Shown here: in pieces, positions 16,872 to 25,616 of the stretch
Layout of the letters: each line of letters begins with the position of its first letter
How positions within the stretch are numbered: the first letter of the stretch is position 1
Source: Arcicella sp034931005
GTDB lineage: Bacteria > Bacteroidota > Bacteroidia > Cytophagales > Spirosomataceae
Direction of reading: 5' to 3'
DNA: 64,000 nt
NCBI RefSeq assembly: GCF_034931005.1
Contig: NZ_JAYGIN010000017.1
Location: 1-64,000 of the forward strand
Program-made: the position numbers and the translations under genes
Notes under the pieces: model-generated
What the model was told of the DNA's origin: nothing
The model's input: the letters and a program-made list of their open reading frames with translations, nothing else
Databases searched by the model: none

Positions 16872-18935
16872 ATGCAATTTCTATTTCCAACCTTTCTTTG
16901 GGGACTTTTGGCTTTGTCAATTCCCGTAATTATTCACCTGTTCAACTTCCGTAGAACTAAAAAAGTGCTGTTTACCAATGTCGCTTTTTTGAAGGCAGTT
17001 AATACCACAACGTCGTCTTTTCGCAGATTAAAACATTTGCTGATTATGGCGGCTCGTATGGCGTTTATTGCTGCTTTGGTTTTGGCTTTTGCACAACCTT
17101 TTTTACCCTCAAAATCGGGAAAAGGCGTAAATGCGGGCGGTGTGGCGAGCATTTATGTGGATAATTCGCTTTCTATGCAAAATGAGTTGGATAAAAAATC
17201 TTACTTGGATAAAGCCATCGCCAAAGTGGAGGAATTATTGACGGCTTTTCCGCAAGGTTCTCAATTACAATTAATTACGAATGATTTTTCGTCGGACGAA
17301 CATAGCGTTGGCAATACGCAACAAATAAAAGACCGAACTACCACCATCAAGTTTACGCATACGCCACGCACTTTTGAGAATATTCTGAAACGTCAGGCGA
17401 ACTTGGCTTCAAAGCATAATTCGCAAGGAGGGAATCAATATTTATGGTTTTCAGATTTTCAAAAATCTACTTCTGGGGATTTAACAAAACTGAAATTAGA
17501 CTCGTCTTCACGCCTTTTTATTGTACCTGTACAAGCAAAAGCCTTGCAGAATGTATTTGTAGATTCAGTTTGGATGAGTACGCCTTTTGTACGTGAAATG
17601 TCCACCAATCAATTGACCGTCAGATTGTTTAATACAGGAGAACGTACCGTTGAAAATTTACAAGTAAAGTTGTTTATCGACGATACACAAGTTTCTTCAA
17701 CCATTGCCAGTATTCAATCAAAGTCTTCAACAATCGCAAATTTTGCATTTACCGTAAAAGGAAAAGGCTTCAAAAAAGCTCGAATTTCATTTGACGATAC
17801 GCCCATCACTTTTGATAATGACTATTACTTTGTGTTGAATGCCGCTCCAACCATTAAGGTTTTACATCTTTATGGACAAGCATCAGTTGGTAAATATGTT
17901 CAGACGGTTTTTGATAATGATAGTGTTTTTGCGTTCAGAAGTTTCTCGGCTTCTAATGTGGACGTTGGGCAGTTCAAAACCGCAAATTTAGTAGTTTTAG
18001 AAGGTGTACAAAATATTGATGGAAGTATCAAAACGGCTTTACAAGACTTTGTACGTGCGGGCGGAAGTTTGTTTGTGATTCCTGCTCAAGCATCTGATTT
18101 ACAGAGTTATAATAATTTTTTGGGTTCGTTTAATATTCGGAGTATTCAGTCGAGAACGATTACGCAAGCTGATTTTACACCATTGGCTGAACCCGTGAAA
18201 TCTTCATCGTTTTTCGTAGATATTTTTGATAATTCAACACAAAAAGAATTGCTACAAATGCCAAATCAGGGTGGTGTTTTGACGTGGCAAGCGATGGGAG
18301 ATAAGCTCTTGAATTTTAGAAATAATCAGCCGTTCCTGACGGTTTCTAATGCTGGAAGTGGGAAGGTTTATTTATTGGCTTCACCATTGGATGCAACCTT
18401 TGGCGATTTTGCCCGCAATGCCCTTTTTGTACCCATCATGTACAAAGTTGGAGCGTTGAGTGTTCGTCAAGAACCAACGGCTTATTCTTTTGAACAAAAC
18501 ACGTTTACGGTAGAAGTGGACGATATTCCGAAGACTTCCACTTTTAAATTGAGAAAAGGAAAATTAGAGATTATTCCAGTACAAAATCTCAACGGAAAAC
18601 AATTAACGATTGAATTGCCCAAAGCTAATCAATTAGCCGATAATCAAGCAATTGAATCGGGTTATTACGAATTAGTTTTGAACGGAAAAGTGGAAAGATT
18701 GGTGGCATTCAATCACGACAATAAAGAATCAATGATGAATTTTTATAGCGTTGATGAATTGAAATCTATCTTTAATGGAAAGAAAAACGTACAGATTTTT
18801 GATAAAATTGACGATGCTGATTTTGTAAAAACTTTCAAAGACCAAAACTTTGGCGTTGCTCTATGGAAATACTTTGTAATAGCCGCTTTACTATTTTTAG
18901 CCCTTGAAATTTTATTGGTGAGATTGATGAAATAA
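16872..18935 (+). CDS. BatA-domain / vWA-like membrane protein
   Basis: 687 residues. The N-terminus is the BatA double-membrane-segment module (FLFPTFLWGLLALSIPVIIH, then LFNFRRTKKVLFTNV and a second helix AARMAFIAALVLAFAQPF). A vWA-like domain follows with a metal-site-like D-x-S-x-S (YVDNSLSM). A large periplasmic region and a C-terminal helix (YFVIAALLFLALEILLVRL) complete it. Family members occur near bat aerotolerance genes, but none of those are adjacent here. The function is likely envelope-related and is not established. Confidence 0.88.
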   Translation: MQFLFPTFLWGLLALSIPVIIHLFNFRRTKKVLFTNVAFLKAVNTTTSSFRRLKHLLIMAARMAFIAALVLAFAQPFLPSKSGKGVNAGGVASIYVDNSLSMQNELDKKSYLDKAIAKVEELLTAFPQGSQLQLITNDFSSDEHSVGNTQQIKDRTTTIKFTHTPRTFENILKRQANLASKHNSQGGNQYLWFSDFQKSTSGDLTKLKLDSSSRLFIVPVQAKALQNVFVDSVWMSTPFVREMSTNQLTVRLFNTGERTVENLQVKLFIDDTQVSSTIASIQSKSSTIANFAFTVKGKGFKKARISFDDTPITFDNDYYFVLNAAPTIKVLHLYGQASVGKYVQTVFDNDSVFAFRSFSASNVDVGQFKTANLVVLEGVQNIDGSIKTALQDFVRAGGSLFVIPAQASDLQSYNNFLGSFNIRSIQSRTITQADFTPLAEPVKSSSFFVDIFDNSTQKELLQMPNQGGVLTWQAMGDKLLNFRNNQPFLTVSNAGSGKVYLLASPLDATFGDFARNALFVPIMYKVGALSVRQEPTAYSFEQNTFTVEVDDIPKTSTFKLRKGKLEIIPVQNLNGKQLTIELPKANQLADNQAIESGYYELVLNGKVERLVAFNHDNKESMMNFYSVDELKSIFNGKKNVQIFDKIDDADFVKTFKDQNFGVALWKYFVIAALLFLALEILLVRLMK

Positions 18936-18944
18936 TTTTCCCCA

Positions 18945-18986
18945 AAAAAGGAGTAAAAAAGAATCTCTATTTTACTCCTTTTTCCT
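18945..18986 (+). terminator. Rho-independent terminator
   Basis: Perfect 14-bp arms (aaaaaggagtaaaa and ttttactccttttt) lie immediately after the BatA-type gene, with the second arm running into a T-rich tract. Confidence 0.85.
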
Positions 18987-19190
18987 TTCTTTTTCCATTT
19001 TTACCCTTTCCCTCTTTCTCCTTTTCCATCTTCCCCTTTCCCTCTTTCCATTTTCACCCTTTTCCTCTTTCCATCTTCCCCTCTTTCCATTTTCACCCTT
19101 TCCCCTTTTCCCTCTTCACCCTTTTCCTCTTTCCCTCTTCCCCTTTCCCTCTTCCCCTCTTTCCATTTTCACGCTTTCCATCTTTTTGGG
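18978..19190. repeat. Polypyrimidine tract of about 210 bp
   Basis: The + strand is almost pure C/T with only scattered a residues. It is made of drifting words such as tttccctctt, tttccattttcaccc and ttcccc. It fills most of the interval between the BatA-type terminator and the alpha-E gene. Such tracts can adopt triplex (H-DNA) structure. No gene is present. Confidence 0.75.
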
Positions 19191-19276
19191 CTTAATTTGA
19201 CATTCAAAGATAGGATTAATCAAATTTTCGACTAACTTGTATAAAAATTAATCAGGCATTTTAAATTTATAATCGT

Positions 19277-20272
19277 ATGCTTAGTAGAGTCGCAAATTCT
19301 ATTTATTGGATGAATCGGTACATTGAACGTGCCGATAATTACGCCCGTTTTATCTCGGTAAACTTCAACCTTGCTTTAGATTTACCTCCGAATGTTCCAG
19401 AACAATGGCAACCTTTGATTATTGCAACTGCCGATAATTTTATTTTTGAACAGTATTATGACGCTCCCACTCGTGAGAATGTTTTATACTTCATGGCCTT
19501 TGATGTCCGTAATCCTAATTCTATTTTATCGTGTTTGTTAGAAGCTCGTGAAAATGCAAGAACGATTCGTGAAAGTATTTCTCGTGAAATGTGGGAATAT
19601 GTCAATCAGATTTATTGGACAGTAAAAGATGCGGCGGCAGAAAGTAAATCGTGGGAATTAGCTCGTTATCAAGGATTTTTAGAGAATATCAAAACGGGAA
19701 GTCAGTTATTTTACGGAATTGTTGATTCAACCATTACACGTGGAGAAGGTTGGCATTTTGGTCGTTTGGGAAGACTTTTAGAACGTGCAGATAAAACAAC
19801 TCGTTTCTTAGACGTGAAATATTTTACGCTCCTTCCCGAAATTGATGCCGTAGGTTCGCCACTTGATTTATTATTGTGGTCGGCGGTTTTGAAATCGGTA
19901 AGTGCTTACAATATGTTCCGTCAGCAATATCAAATTGTTAATCCGACTGCCATTACAGATTTTTTGTTATTGGATAAAAAATTCCCTCGTTCGGTCATGC
20001 ACTGTATTCGTCAGGCTGAATTATCATTATATGAAATTTCGGGAACGGCAATTACCAATTCATATTCAAATCCTGCCGAGAAGGCACTCAGCAAATTACG
20101 TTCAGAAGTAGAATTTACGGAAGTAAAAGACATATTTAAAACAGGATTACATCAATATTTAGATGAATTTCAACAGAAAAATAATGGCGTTGGGGCGGCT
20201 ATTTTCAAGACTTATTTCGATTTAAAACCAGTTATTGAAGAAGAATCTATGAATCTTGTGGTTAATCAATAA
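19277..20272 (+). CDS. Alpha-E domain protein (DUF403)
   Basis: 331 residues, cytoplasmic and almost wholly helical. The family hallmark opens the protein: MLSRVANSIYWMNRYIERAD, then NYARFISVNFNL. Later conserved blocks include ENARTIRESISREMWEYVNQ and FGRLGRLLERADKTTRFLDV. Alpha-E proteins are encoded with circularly permuted ATP-grasp, transglutaminase-like and Anbu proteins and are thought to work in a peptide-ligation/degradation system. Here the Anbu and transglutaminase genes follow on the same strand (113 and about 1000 bp further on). The ATP-grasp partner is not in the window. Confidence 0.93.
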   Translation: MLSRVANSIYWMNRYIERADNYARFISVNFNLALDLPPNVPEQWQPLIIATADNFIFEQYYDAPTRENVLYFMAFDVRNPNSILSCLLEARENARTIRESISREMWEYVNQIYWTVKDAAAESKSWELARYQGFLENIKTGSQLFYGIVDSTITRGEGWHFGRLGRLLERADKTTRFLDVKYFTLLPEIDAVGSPLDLLLWSAVLKSVSAYNMFRQQYQIVNPTAITDFLLLDKKFPRSVMHCIRQAELSLYEISGTAITNSYSNPAEKALSKLRSEVEFTEVKDIFKTGLHQYLDEFQQKNNGVGAAIFKTYFDLKPVIEEESMNLVVNQ

Positions 20273-20385
20273 GGAGTTTTTTACTTTTGTAAACTCATAG
20301 GTAATAGGTGAAAGGTATTAGATATCAAATTAACACAGTAATTTTCTAATACTTAATACTCAATCCCCAATCCAAAAACCACAAA

Positions 20386-21108
20386 ATGACATATTGTTTA
20401 GGAATTAAAGTTAAAGGCGGTCTCGTTGCCATAGCAGATAACAGAATTACAGCGGGAACAGAAGTTTACTCAAACAAAAAAGTTTCGACGCATCAAATCG
20501 GAAATCACTCGTTGTTTATTATGACGGCAGGTTTGCGGTCAATTAGAGATAAATCTATTATCTATTTCAACCAATTAACAAAAGAAAAAGGCTTCACTTT
20601 TGACTATATGTTTGAGGCTGTGAATGCTTTTGCGGAGATGGTTCGCAAAGTTGCTGAAGAAGATAAAGCGAGTCTAAAAGAAGAAGGATATAAATTTAAT
20701 TTGCACTCCATCATTGGTGGGCAAATGGAAAAAGATGATGAACACAAACTGTTTTTAATTTTTCCAGAAGGCAATTGGATTGAAATTAACGAAGGCTTGA
20801 AATTTCAAATTATTGGTAATTCAAATTATGGAAAACCTTTATTAAATAGAGCATTATCTTATGAAACGTCAATTGAAGAAGCCTTAAAATTAGGTTTTCT
20901 TTCTTTTGATGCTACTCAAGTAAGTGCCAGTGATGTTGATTATCCGATTGATGTAATTGTTTATCATAAAAACTCTTTTCATCTTATCGAACATCGTTTG
21001 GAAAAAGAGCAAATGGAGGGCGTTACCAAACAATGGAATGCCTTGATGAAAACTTCGGTTGATAGTTTACAAACTGAATGGATTAATGATGTACTTGGTA
21101 ATAAATAA
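20386..21108 (+). CDS. Anbu-type proteasome-like protease
   Basis: 240 residues. After Met removal the N-terminal nucleophile would be Thr (M-TYCLGIKVKGGLVAIADNR). The fold markers D-x-R in IADNRITAG and the Lys in NKKVSTH fit the proteasome/HslV superfamily, as does LFIMTAGLRSIRDKS. Anbu proteins form self-compartmentalised or open-helix assemblies with proteasome-like sites. The neighbours (alpha-E before, transglutaminase-like after) are the typical partners. There is no ATPase partner, as usual for this family. Cytoplasmic. Confidence 0.9.
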   Translation: MTYCLGIKVKGGLVAIADNRITAGTEVYSNKKVSTHQIGNHSLFIMTAGLRSIRDKSIIYFNQLTKEKGFTFDYMFEAVNAFAEMVRKVAEEDKASLKEEGYKFNLHSIIGGQMEKDDEHKLFLIFPEGNWIEINEGLKFQIIGNSNYGKPLLNRALSYETSIEEALKLGFLSFDATQVSASDVDYPIDVIVYHKNSFHLIEHRLEKEQMEGVTKQWNALMKTSVDSLQTEWINDVLGNK

Positions 21109-21132
21109 GCGAGTTAGATAAAACCTTGAATA

Positions 21133-21188
21133 AACAAATCAATACGACAGCTTTATGGCTAAACATAAGGTTGTCGTATTGATTTGTT
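21133..21188. other. 17-bp perfect inverted repeat between Anbu and transglutaminase genes
   Basis: aacaaatcaatacgaca (21133-21149) and its exact reverse complement (21172-21188) flank a 22-base loop. A second pair, gaacctgttt (21189-21198) and aaacaggttc (21253-21262), follows. There is no T run, so it may be a processing or attenuation structure rather than a simple terminator. Confidence 0.6.
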
Positions 21189-21303
21189 GAACCTGTTTAA
21201 ACTTTCTGTTTTGAGGAGAAATTTGAATCATTTTGAATCTGATACGTTGAGGAAACAGGTTCATTTACTACCCAAACACTAAATATACTAAAAGCTTAAA
21301 ATT

Positions 21304-22164
21304 ATGCTTCTAAAAATCGAACATGAACTTGACTATCAATACTCAAATGCGGTTTTTTTAGAACCGCATTATCTTTATTTGCATCCCAAACGAAGTTCTT
21401 TACTGTCGCTACAATCATTTGATATTCAGATTAGCCCAGAGCCTACTACAATTGCCAAAAATCTCGATACTTCTGATAATACCCAATACATTCTCTTTTT
21501 CAAGAATACAACTTCTGCTCTCAATATAAAAGTAACTTCCATCGTCGATACGACCGTTTTCAATCCGCTTTCATTTATTTATCATCCTTTTGAGAATAGT
21601 TCTTTGCCCATTCAATATTCAGAGGAGGTAGCTCAAGCATTGAGTCCGTATTTGGTGAAAGATGGAATTACAACGCTAATTGACCAAACGGCGAGACAAA
21701 TTGCAGGAAGTGTTGATTGGAATACGACATCATTTTTAACAAGATTGAATGCTTATATTCATGAATTCGCCTATGAAGTTAGAGATGAAGGTGAAGCACA
21801 TTCACCCGAAATTACGCTTCTGAGTCGATACGGGTCGTGCCGAGATTATTCAGTCTTGTTTATGGCAATGTGCCGAGTTATGGGTATTGCGGCTCGTTTT
21901 GTGAGTGGCTATTATTCAGCCGTAGAACCCGAAGACCCAACGCAACCACAATATCTTCATGCTTGGGTAGAAGTTTATTTACCAGGAGGAGGTTGGCGTG
22001 GTTTTGACCCAACCCAAAACTGTTTGGTATCGGGCAATCATATACCTGTGGGTGCATCTGCTATTCCCCATTTAGTTACGCCCATCAGAGGAACTTTCAG
22101 AGGAAGTGCATCGGGAACTTTTGAGGCAAAGGTAAACATCACGAAACTTGATGAATTACATTAA
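21304..22164 (+). CDS. Transglutaminase-like cysteine protease family protein
   Basis: 286 residues. The N-terminal beta domain (LKIEHELDYQYSNAVFLEPH, then YLYLHPKR) is the usual bacterial transglutaminase N-terminal region. The catalytic triad is visible: Cys in SRYGSCRDYSVLFMAMCR, His in YLHAWVEVYLPGGG, Asp in WRGFDPTQN. The family cleaves or rearranges peptide/isopeptide bonds. It is the third member of the alpha-E/Anbu locus. No signal peptide, so probably cytoplasmic. Its stop codon lies 8 bp inside the convergent Uma2 remnant. Confidence 0.93.
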   Translation: MLLKIEHELDYQYSNAVFLEPHYLYLHPKRSSLLSLQSFDIQISPEPTTIAKNLDTSDNTQYILFFKNTTSALNIKVTSIVDTTVFNPLSFIYHPFENSSLPIQYSEEVAQALSPYLVKDGITTLIDQTARQIAGSVDWNTTSFLTRLNAYIHEFAYEVRDEGEAHSPEITLLSRYGSCRDYSVLFMAMCRVMGIAARFVSGYYSAVEPEDPTQPQYLHAWVEVYLPGGGWRGFDPTQNCLVSGNHIPVGASAIPHLVTPIRGTFRGSASGTFEAKVNITKLDELH

Positions 22165-22350
22165 TTTCTTCATCACAGGTGAATGCACGATGATTTTACC
22201 GTTGATAAACTCTACCTTTTCTTGTTCGGTAATGTCGTTGTAAAAAGCGATTCTACGTGCTTTTTCGTCTTCGAGAATATTTTCTATTTCTTGGATTATC
22301 AAATAAGCATCAGGTTCTTTGAGGAGTTCGGAAATTAGACGATTACTCAT
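22156..22350 (-). pseudogene. Truncated Uma2-family fragment
   Basis: 64 residues from the ATG at 22350. The C-terminal half (FYNDITEQEKVEFINGKIIV followed by HSPVMKKLM) matches the opening of Uma2 (DUF820) nuclease-fold proteins, which normally continue for about 130 more residues carrying the PD-(D/E)XK core. Here a stop follows at once and the 3' end overlaps the transglutaminase gene by 9 bp. It is therefore probably a remnant, though a small antitoxin-like protein cannot be excluded. An intact Uma2 gene lies at 24897-25466. Confidence 0.55.
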
Positions 22351-22407
22351 TTGTTTAAGATTTATAGTCAAATATACAAAAAAGAGATTTTACTTGTATC
22401 ATTTATG

Positions 22408-22415
22408 TAATTTTG
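22408..22415 (+). promoter_or_regulatory. Candidate -7 promoter box TAATTTTG
   Basis: Matches TAnnTTTG, 24 bp before the aminotransferase start codon. There is a T-rich stretch but no exact TTG at the -33 spacing. Confidence 0.3.
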
Positions 22416-22438
22416 AGTAGAACCTTATTTTTAGTCTT

Positions 22439-23263
22439 ATGATTTATTTAAACGGAGAAATCCTTCCTTCTGAAAAAGCTCAAATCCATGTTTCTGACCT
22501 TGGTTTATTAAGAGGTTATGGTATTTTTGACTTCTTCCGTGCCATTGACGGACAACCGATTTTTATCGAAGACCACCTCGACCGTTTTGAAAATTCTGCT
22601 CGTTTAATGGGATTGCCAATTCCTGAATCTCGTGAACGTTTGCGAGAAATTATTTTGGAAATTATTCGCTTAAATCCGCACCCTTTATTGGGAGTAAAAA
22701 TGATTATGACGGGTGGTTATTCAGAAGATGGTTATACGCCCGCTGAGCAATCCAATTTGATAGTGATGGGAAAACCTTTTGAGTTTAAACCTGCTGATGT
22801 TGGCATGAAACTGATGTCTATGGAATACCGCAGAGAAATTCCCGAAATCAAAACGCTTAATTACATCGTACCTATCAGAGCAATCCAACAAATGAAAGCT
22901 CAAGGTGCGGATGATTTGCTGTATTATCGAGACGGAAAAATCTCAGAATCGTCGAGAAGTAATATTTTTATCATCAAAAATGAGAAAATTATCACACCAG
23001 TTGACGGTGCATTATTTGGTGTTACGAGAAAACATATCCTAAATTTTGCCAAAAAACATTTTTCTGTCGAAGAAAGAGACGTAACCATTCAAGAGTTTTG
23101 GGAAGCCGATGAGGTATTCACTACGGGAAGTACAAAACGTATCGTGGCGATTACCAAGACTGATAATCAAGTGTTTAGTGACGGAAAAGTTGGGCGTATT
23201 ACTAAAAAACTTCAAGAACTATTTTTAGAGGAAGAAAAAGCTAATGAAAAAATTATGCTCTAA
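22439..23263 (+). CDS. Class IV PLP aminotransferase (branched-chain / D-amino acid type)
   Basis: 274 residues, the usual size. Motifs: MIYLNGEILPSEKAQIHVSD at the N-terminus, LGLLRGYGIFDFFRAIDGQ, the PLP Lys in EIKTLNYIVPIRA, and a conserved ISESSRSNIFIIKNEKI loop followed by the phosphate-binding FTTGSTKRIVAIT. The fold-type IV family includes branched-chain aminotransferase, D-alanine aminotransferase and aminodeoxychorismate lyase. I cannot separate these by eye. Monocistronic between a divergent Uma2 remnant and the Kbp-like gene. Confidence 0.9.
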   Translation: MIYLNGEILPSEKAQIHVSDLGLLRGYGIFDFFRAIDGQPIFIEDHLDRFENSARLMGLPIPESRERLREIILEIIRLNPHPLLGVKMIMTGGYSEDGYTPAEQSNLIVMGKPFEFKPADVGMKLMSMEYRREIPEIKTLNYIVPIRAIQQMKAQGADDLLYYRDGKISESSRSNIFIIKNEKIITPVDGALFGVTRKHILNFAKKHFSVEERDVTIQEFWEADEVFTTGSTKRIVAITKTDNQVFSDGKVGRITKKLQELFLEEEKANEKIML

Positions 23264-23415
23264 ATTTTGAGGGAATGTTTAAAAAATCTACATTTGAGTA
23301 GATGTTTAGAGAATAATAGGTGACGGAAAAACAATTTATACGTTTTAACCCTATAAGCTATTATTTTGCTATTATTCCTAATTTTAAACTTTAAACAATA
23401 AACTGTCGAACAATT

Positions 23416-23883
23416 ATGGGCTTAATGTCATTTTTTAAAGGTGTCGGAGAAAAAGTTTTCGGAGGACACAAAGAGGTAGAACCTGCTAAAGCTGCGGAAG
23501 TTGAACCACTAAGAGCAAGTGCTTTGTTGGCACACGTAAAGAGTTTAGGTTTACCTTACAACTCTTTGACCGTGAAAACTGCTGGTGATACAGTAATTTT
23601 AGAAGGTGAAGTTGCTAAACAAGAAGATTCAGAAAAAATTGCTTTGGCTGTTGGTAACGTAGAAGGCGTAACTGTGGTTGATAATCAATTGAATGTTGCT
23701 GAACCTGCTGAAGAAGCAAAATACCATGAAGTAGTTAAAGGAGATTCTTTGTCTAAAATCGCTCAAGAATACTATGGCGATATGATGAAATACCCTGTGA
23801 TTTTTGAAGCTAACAAGCCGATGTTATCACACCCTGATAAAATTTATCCAGGTCAAGTATTACGTATTCCACCATTGGCGTAA
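23416..23883 (+). CDS. BON and LysM domain protein, Kbp-like
   Basis: 155 residues with the order of E. coli Kbp (YgaU): a short N-terminal amphipathic stretch (MGLMSFFKGVGEKVFGG), a BON domain (LTVKTAGDTVILEGEVAKQE, then NVEGVTVVDNQLNV) and a C-terminal LysM (YHEVVKGDSLSKIAQEYYGD, PVIFEANKPMLSHPDKIYPG, QVLRIPP). In E. coli this protein binds potassium in the cytoplasm; the same role here is inferred by architecture only. No signal peptide. Complete and monocistronic. Confidence 0.9.
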   Translation: MGLMSFFKGVGEKVFGGHKEVEPAKAAEVEPLRASALLAHVKSLGLPYNSLTVKTAGDTVILEGEVAKQEDSEKIALAVGNVEGVTVVDNQLNVAEPAEEAKYHEVVKGDSLSKIAQEYYGDMMKYPVIFEANKPMLSHPDKIYPGQVLRIPPLA

Positions 23884-23974
23884 TTTTTTAAGGATAGTAA
23901 AGAAAGAAGGGAGGAAGAAAAATAAGAGAGAGACGAATAAGTCTAACTTCTATTTTTCTTTCTCCCTTTCTCCT

Positions 23975-24808
23975 TTAACCCTCTTCTCCTTCCTGCTTTC
24001 TACTCTTTCCTCTTTTCGCTTCTACTTCTTTCTGTTTCTTTTCTCGGCTTGCTAAGGCTTTTAATTTCTTTTCCATTTCTACTGGATAACCCAATAAATC
24101 CCGTAAAACAACTGAGGCACAACCGCCACCAAATGCTGCTGGCATATAAGAAATGGTACCATAAGCAGATTTCTTGAAGTTTGAACCATCCGTTAGCATT
24201 AAAGACTCCTCAATCATTTTTTCGGTAGAATAAACGGCTTTTATTCCCGATGAAATACCCAATTTACGCAAACGTTTCCGCATGAGTGATGCCAAGTAAC
24301 ATTCACGAGTATCAAATAAATCGGCTGTCCTGATTTTGGTAGGGTCAACTTTTCCACCTGCACCCATTGATGAGACGATTTTTAACCCTTTTTTATGTGC
24401 CGTTGTCAATAAGGTCAATTTTGGCGTAATGGAATCAATACAATCCATTACATAATCAAAAGGTTGACTACTTAATATTTCTTCGGCGGCTTCGGGTGAA
24501 AGAAATTCACGAATAGAAGTCAGCTTTAATTCTGGATTAATTGCCAATAAACGTTCAGCCATCAAATCCGCTTTGGGTAGTCCGTGCGTAGTAGCAAGGG
24601 CAGGTAATTGACGATTACGATTTGATGGGTCAACTACGTCACCATCCACAATGGTCATTGTTCCCACGCCCGAACGAGCAATAAATTCGGCGGCAAAAGA
24701 GCCAACGCCACCCAGTCCCACGACTAAAACATGGGCATTTTGCAATTTTTGGAGTCCATCATCTCCAACTAATAATTTGGTTCTTCCAAGCCAAGCTAAA
24801 TCACTCAT
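23975..24808 (-). CDS. tcdA: tRNA threonylcarbamoyladenosine dehydratase
   Basis: 277 residues of the ThiF/E1-like superfamily. The nucleotide-binding motif is LVVGLGGVGSFAAEFIARSG, followed by IVDGDVVDPSNRNRQLPA and YVMDCIDSITPKL. TcdA uses ATP to cyclise N6-threonylcarbamoyladenosine at position 37 of ANN-decoding tRNAs. The last ~35 residues are a Lys/Glu/Arg-rich tail (ASREKKQKEVEAKRGKSRKQ) encoded by a polypyrimidine stretch. This looks like a low-complexity extension drifting in from the spacer, beyond the normal end of the domain. Confidence 0.92.
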   Translation of the reverse strand: MSDLAWLGRTKLLVGDDGLQKLQNAHVLVVGLGGVGSFAAEFIARSGVGTMTIVDGDVVDPSNRNRQLPALATTHGLPKADLMAERLLAINPELKLTSIREFLSPEAAEEILSSQPFDYVMDCIDSITPKLTLLTTAHKKGLKIVSSMGAGGKVDPTKIRTADLFDTRECYLASLMRKRLRKLGISSGIKAVYSTEKMIEESLMLTDGSNFKKSAYGTISYMPAAFGGGCASVVLRDLLGYPVEMEKKLKALASREKKQKEVEAKRGKSRKQEGEEG

Positions 24809-24896
24809 TTAATTGGTGTTAGGATTTAGGTGTTAGGGGTTGGGAGTACATTCATAATCCCTAAAACCCAACTTTCAACAGAAACGTCTGCCTTCC

Positions 24897-25466
24897 CTAC
24901 TCACTAACTTTATAATCTTTAAAAATATCTGCAACACTTATTTCAAAATCCTCTAAAACGGGTTTAGCGGAACAAATATCGTCATCAAAACAAATTTTGA
25001 CATCTTTCCGAGAAGTGTAAACATAAACGACTTCTTGCTCAGGAATGATATGCCAAACTACTTTTACATCTGCTTTGAAATACTCAATTAATTTTGCTTC
25101 AACATCAATCAGATGGTCATTTGGCGAAATCACTTCGATAGCGAAGGTAGGAATAACATCAATTCCTTCTCGACCTTGATAAATTTGTTCTCTGCTAAAA
25201 TAAGCAATATCGGGTCTTCTCATTTGGAATTGAGTAAGCATCACGTCAGGTTCAGCCATCAATGTCCCTTTTCTGTGATACCCTTTCTCAATAAATAATA
25301 TATTAAGAATATCAAAGATGTAGTATTGTTTCTTTTTCATACCTTCAAATTGAACTAACTCATCGTTATACCATTCATACTTCACGCCATCGTTGGGTTG
25401 TTGCCAATCCAAAAATGCTTCCAACGTTTTGGGAAATTGTATGATGTTATCTTGTATCTTGACCAT
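24897..25466 (-). CDS. Uma2 family endonuclease-fold protein
   Basis: 189 residues. It shows the Uma2 (DUF820) order: a W-x-x-x-x-x-x-x-Y-E-W-Y-N-D-E-L-V-Q-F-E-G entry block, EPDVMLTQFQMRRPDIAYFS, and PTFAIEVISPNDHLIDVEAK, in which the D, E and downstream K provide the PD-(D/E)XK-like site. Then KVVWHIIPEQEVVYVYTS. The family is abundant in cyanobacteria and Bacteroidota, with unknown targets. Complete here, unlike the fragment at 22156-22350. Confidence 0.9.
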   Translation of the reverse strand: MVKIQDNIIQFPKTLEAFLDWQQPNDGVKYEWYNDELVQFEGMKKKQYYIFDILNILFIEKGYHRKGTLMAEPDVMLTQFQMRRPDIAYFSREQIYQGREGIDVIPTFAIEVISPNDHLIDVEAKLIEYFKADVKVVWHIIPEQEVVYVYTSRKDVKICFDDDICSAKPVLEDFEISVADIFKDYKVSE

Positions 25467-25616
25467 TGGAATATTATTTTATTAAGAAAATTAAGTGCTT
25501 CAACAAGATTAGTTTAGCTTATTTTATCTTAAAGTGTTTAACGTGTTGAAAGTTAATGCCTTATGGAAACAAATCAACCAATAACTAATTTCCAGTAACT
25601 AATTTCCAGTAACTAC

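Noticed and set aside
23804..24055. 83-codon plus-strand ORF ending in Ser/Phe/Leu runs
   Set aside because: It starts inside the LysM gene out of frame and runs through the polypyrimidine tract; it is not coding-like.
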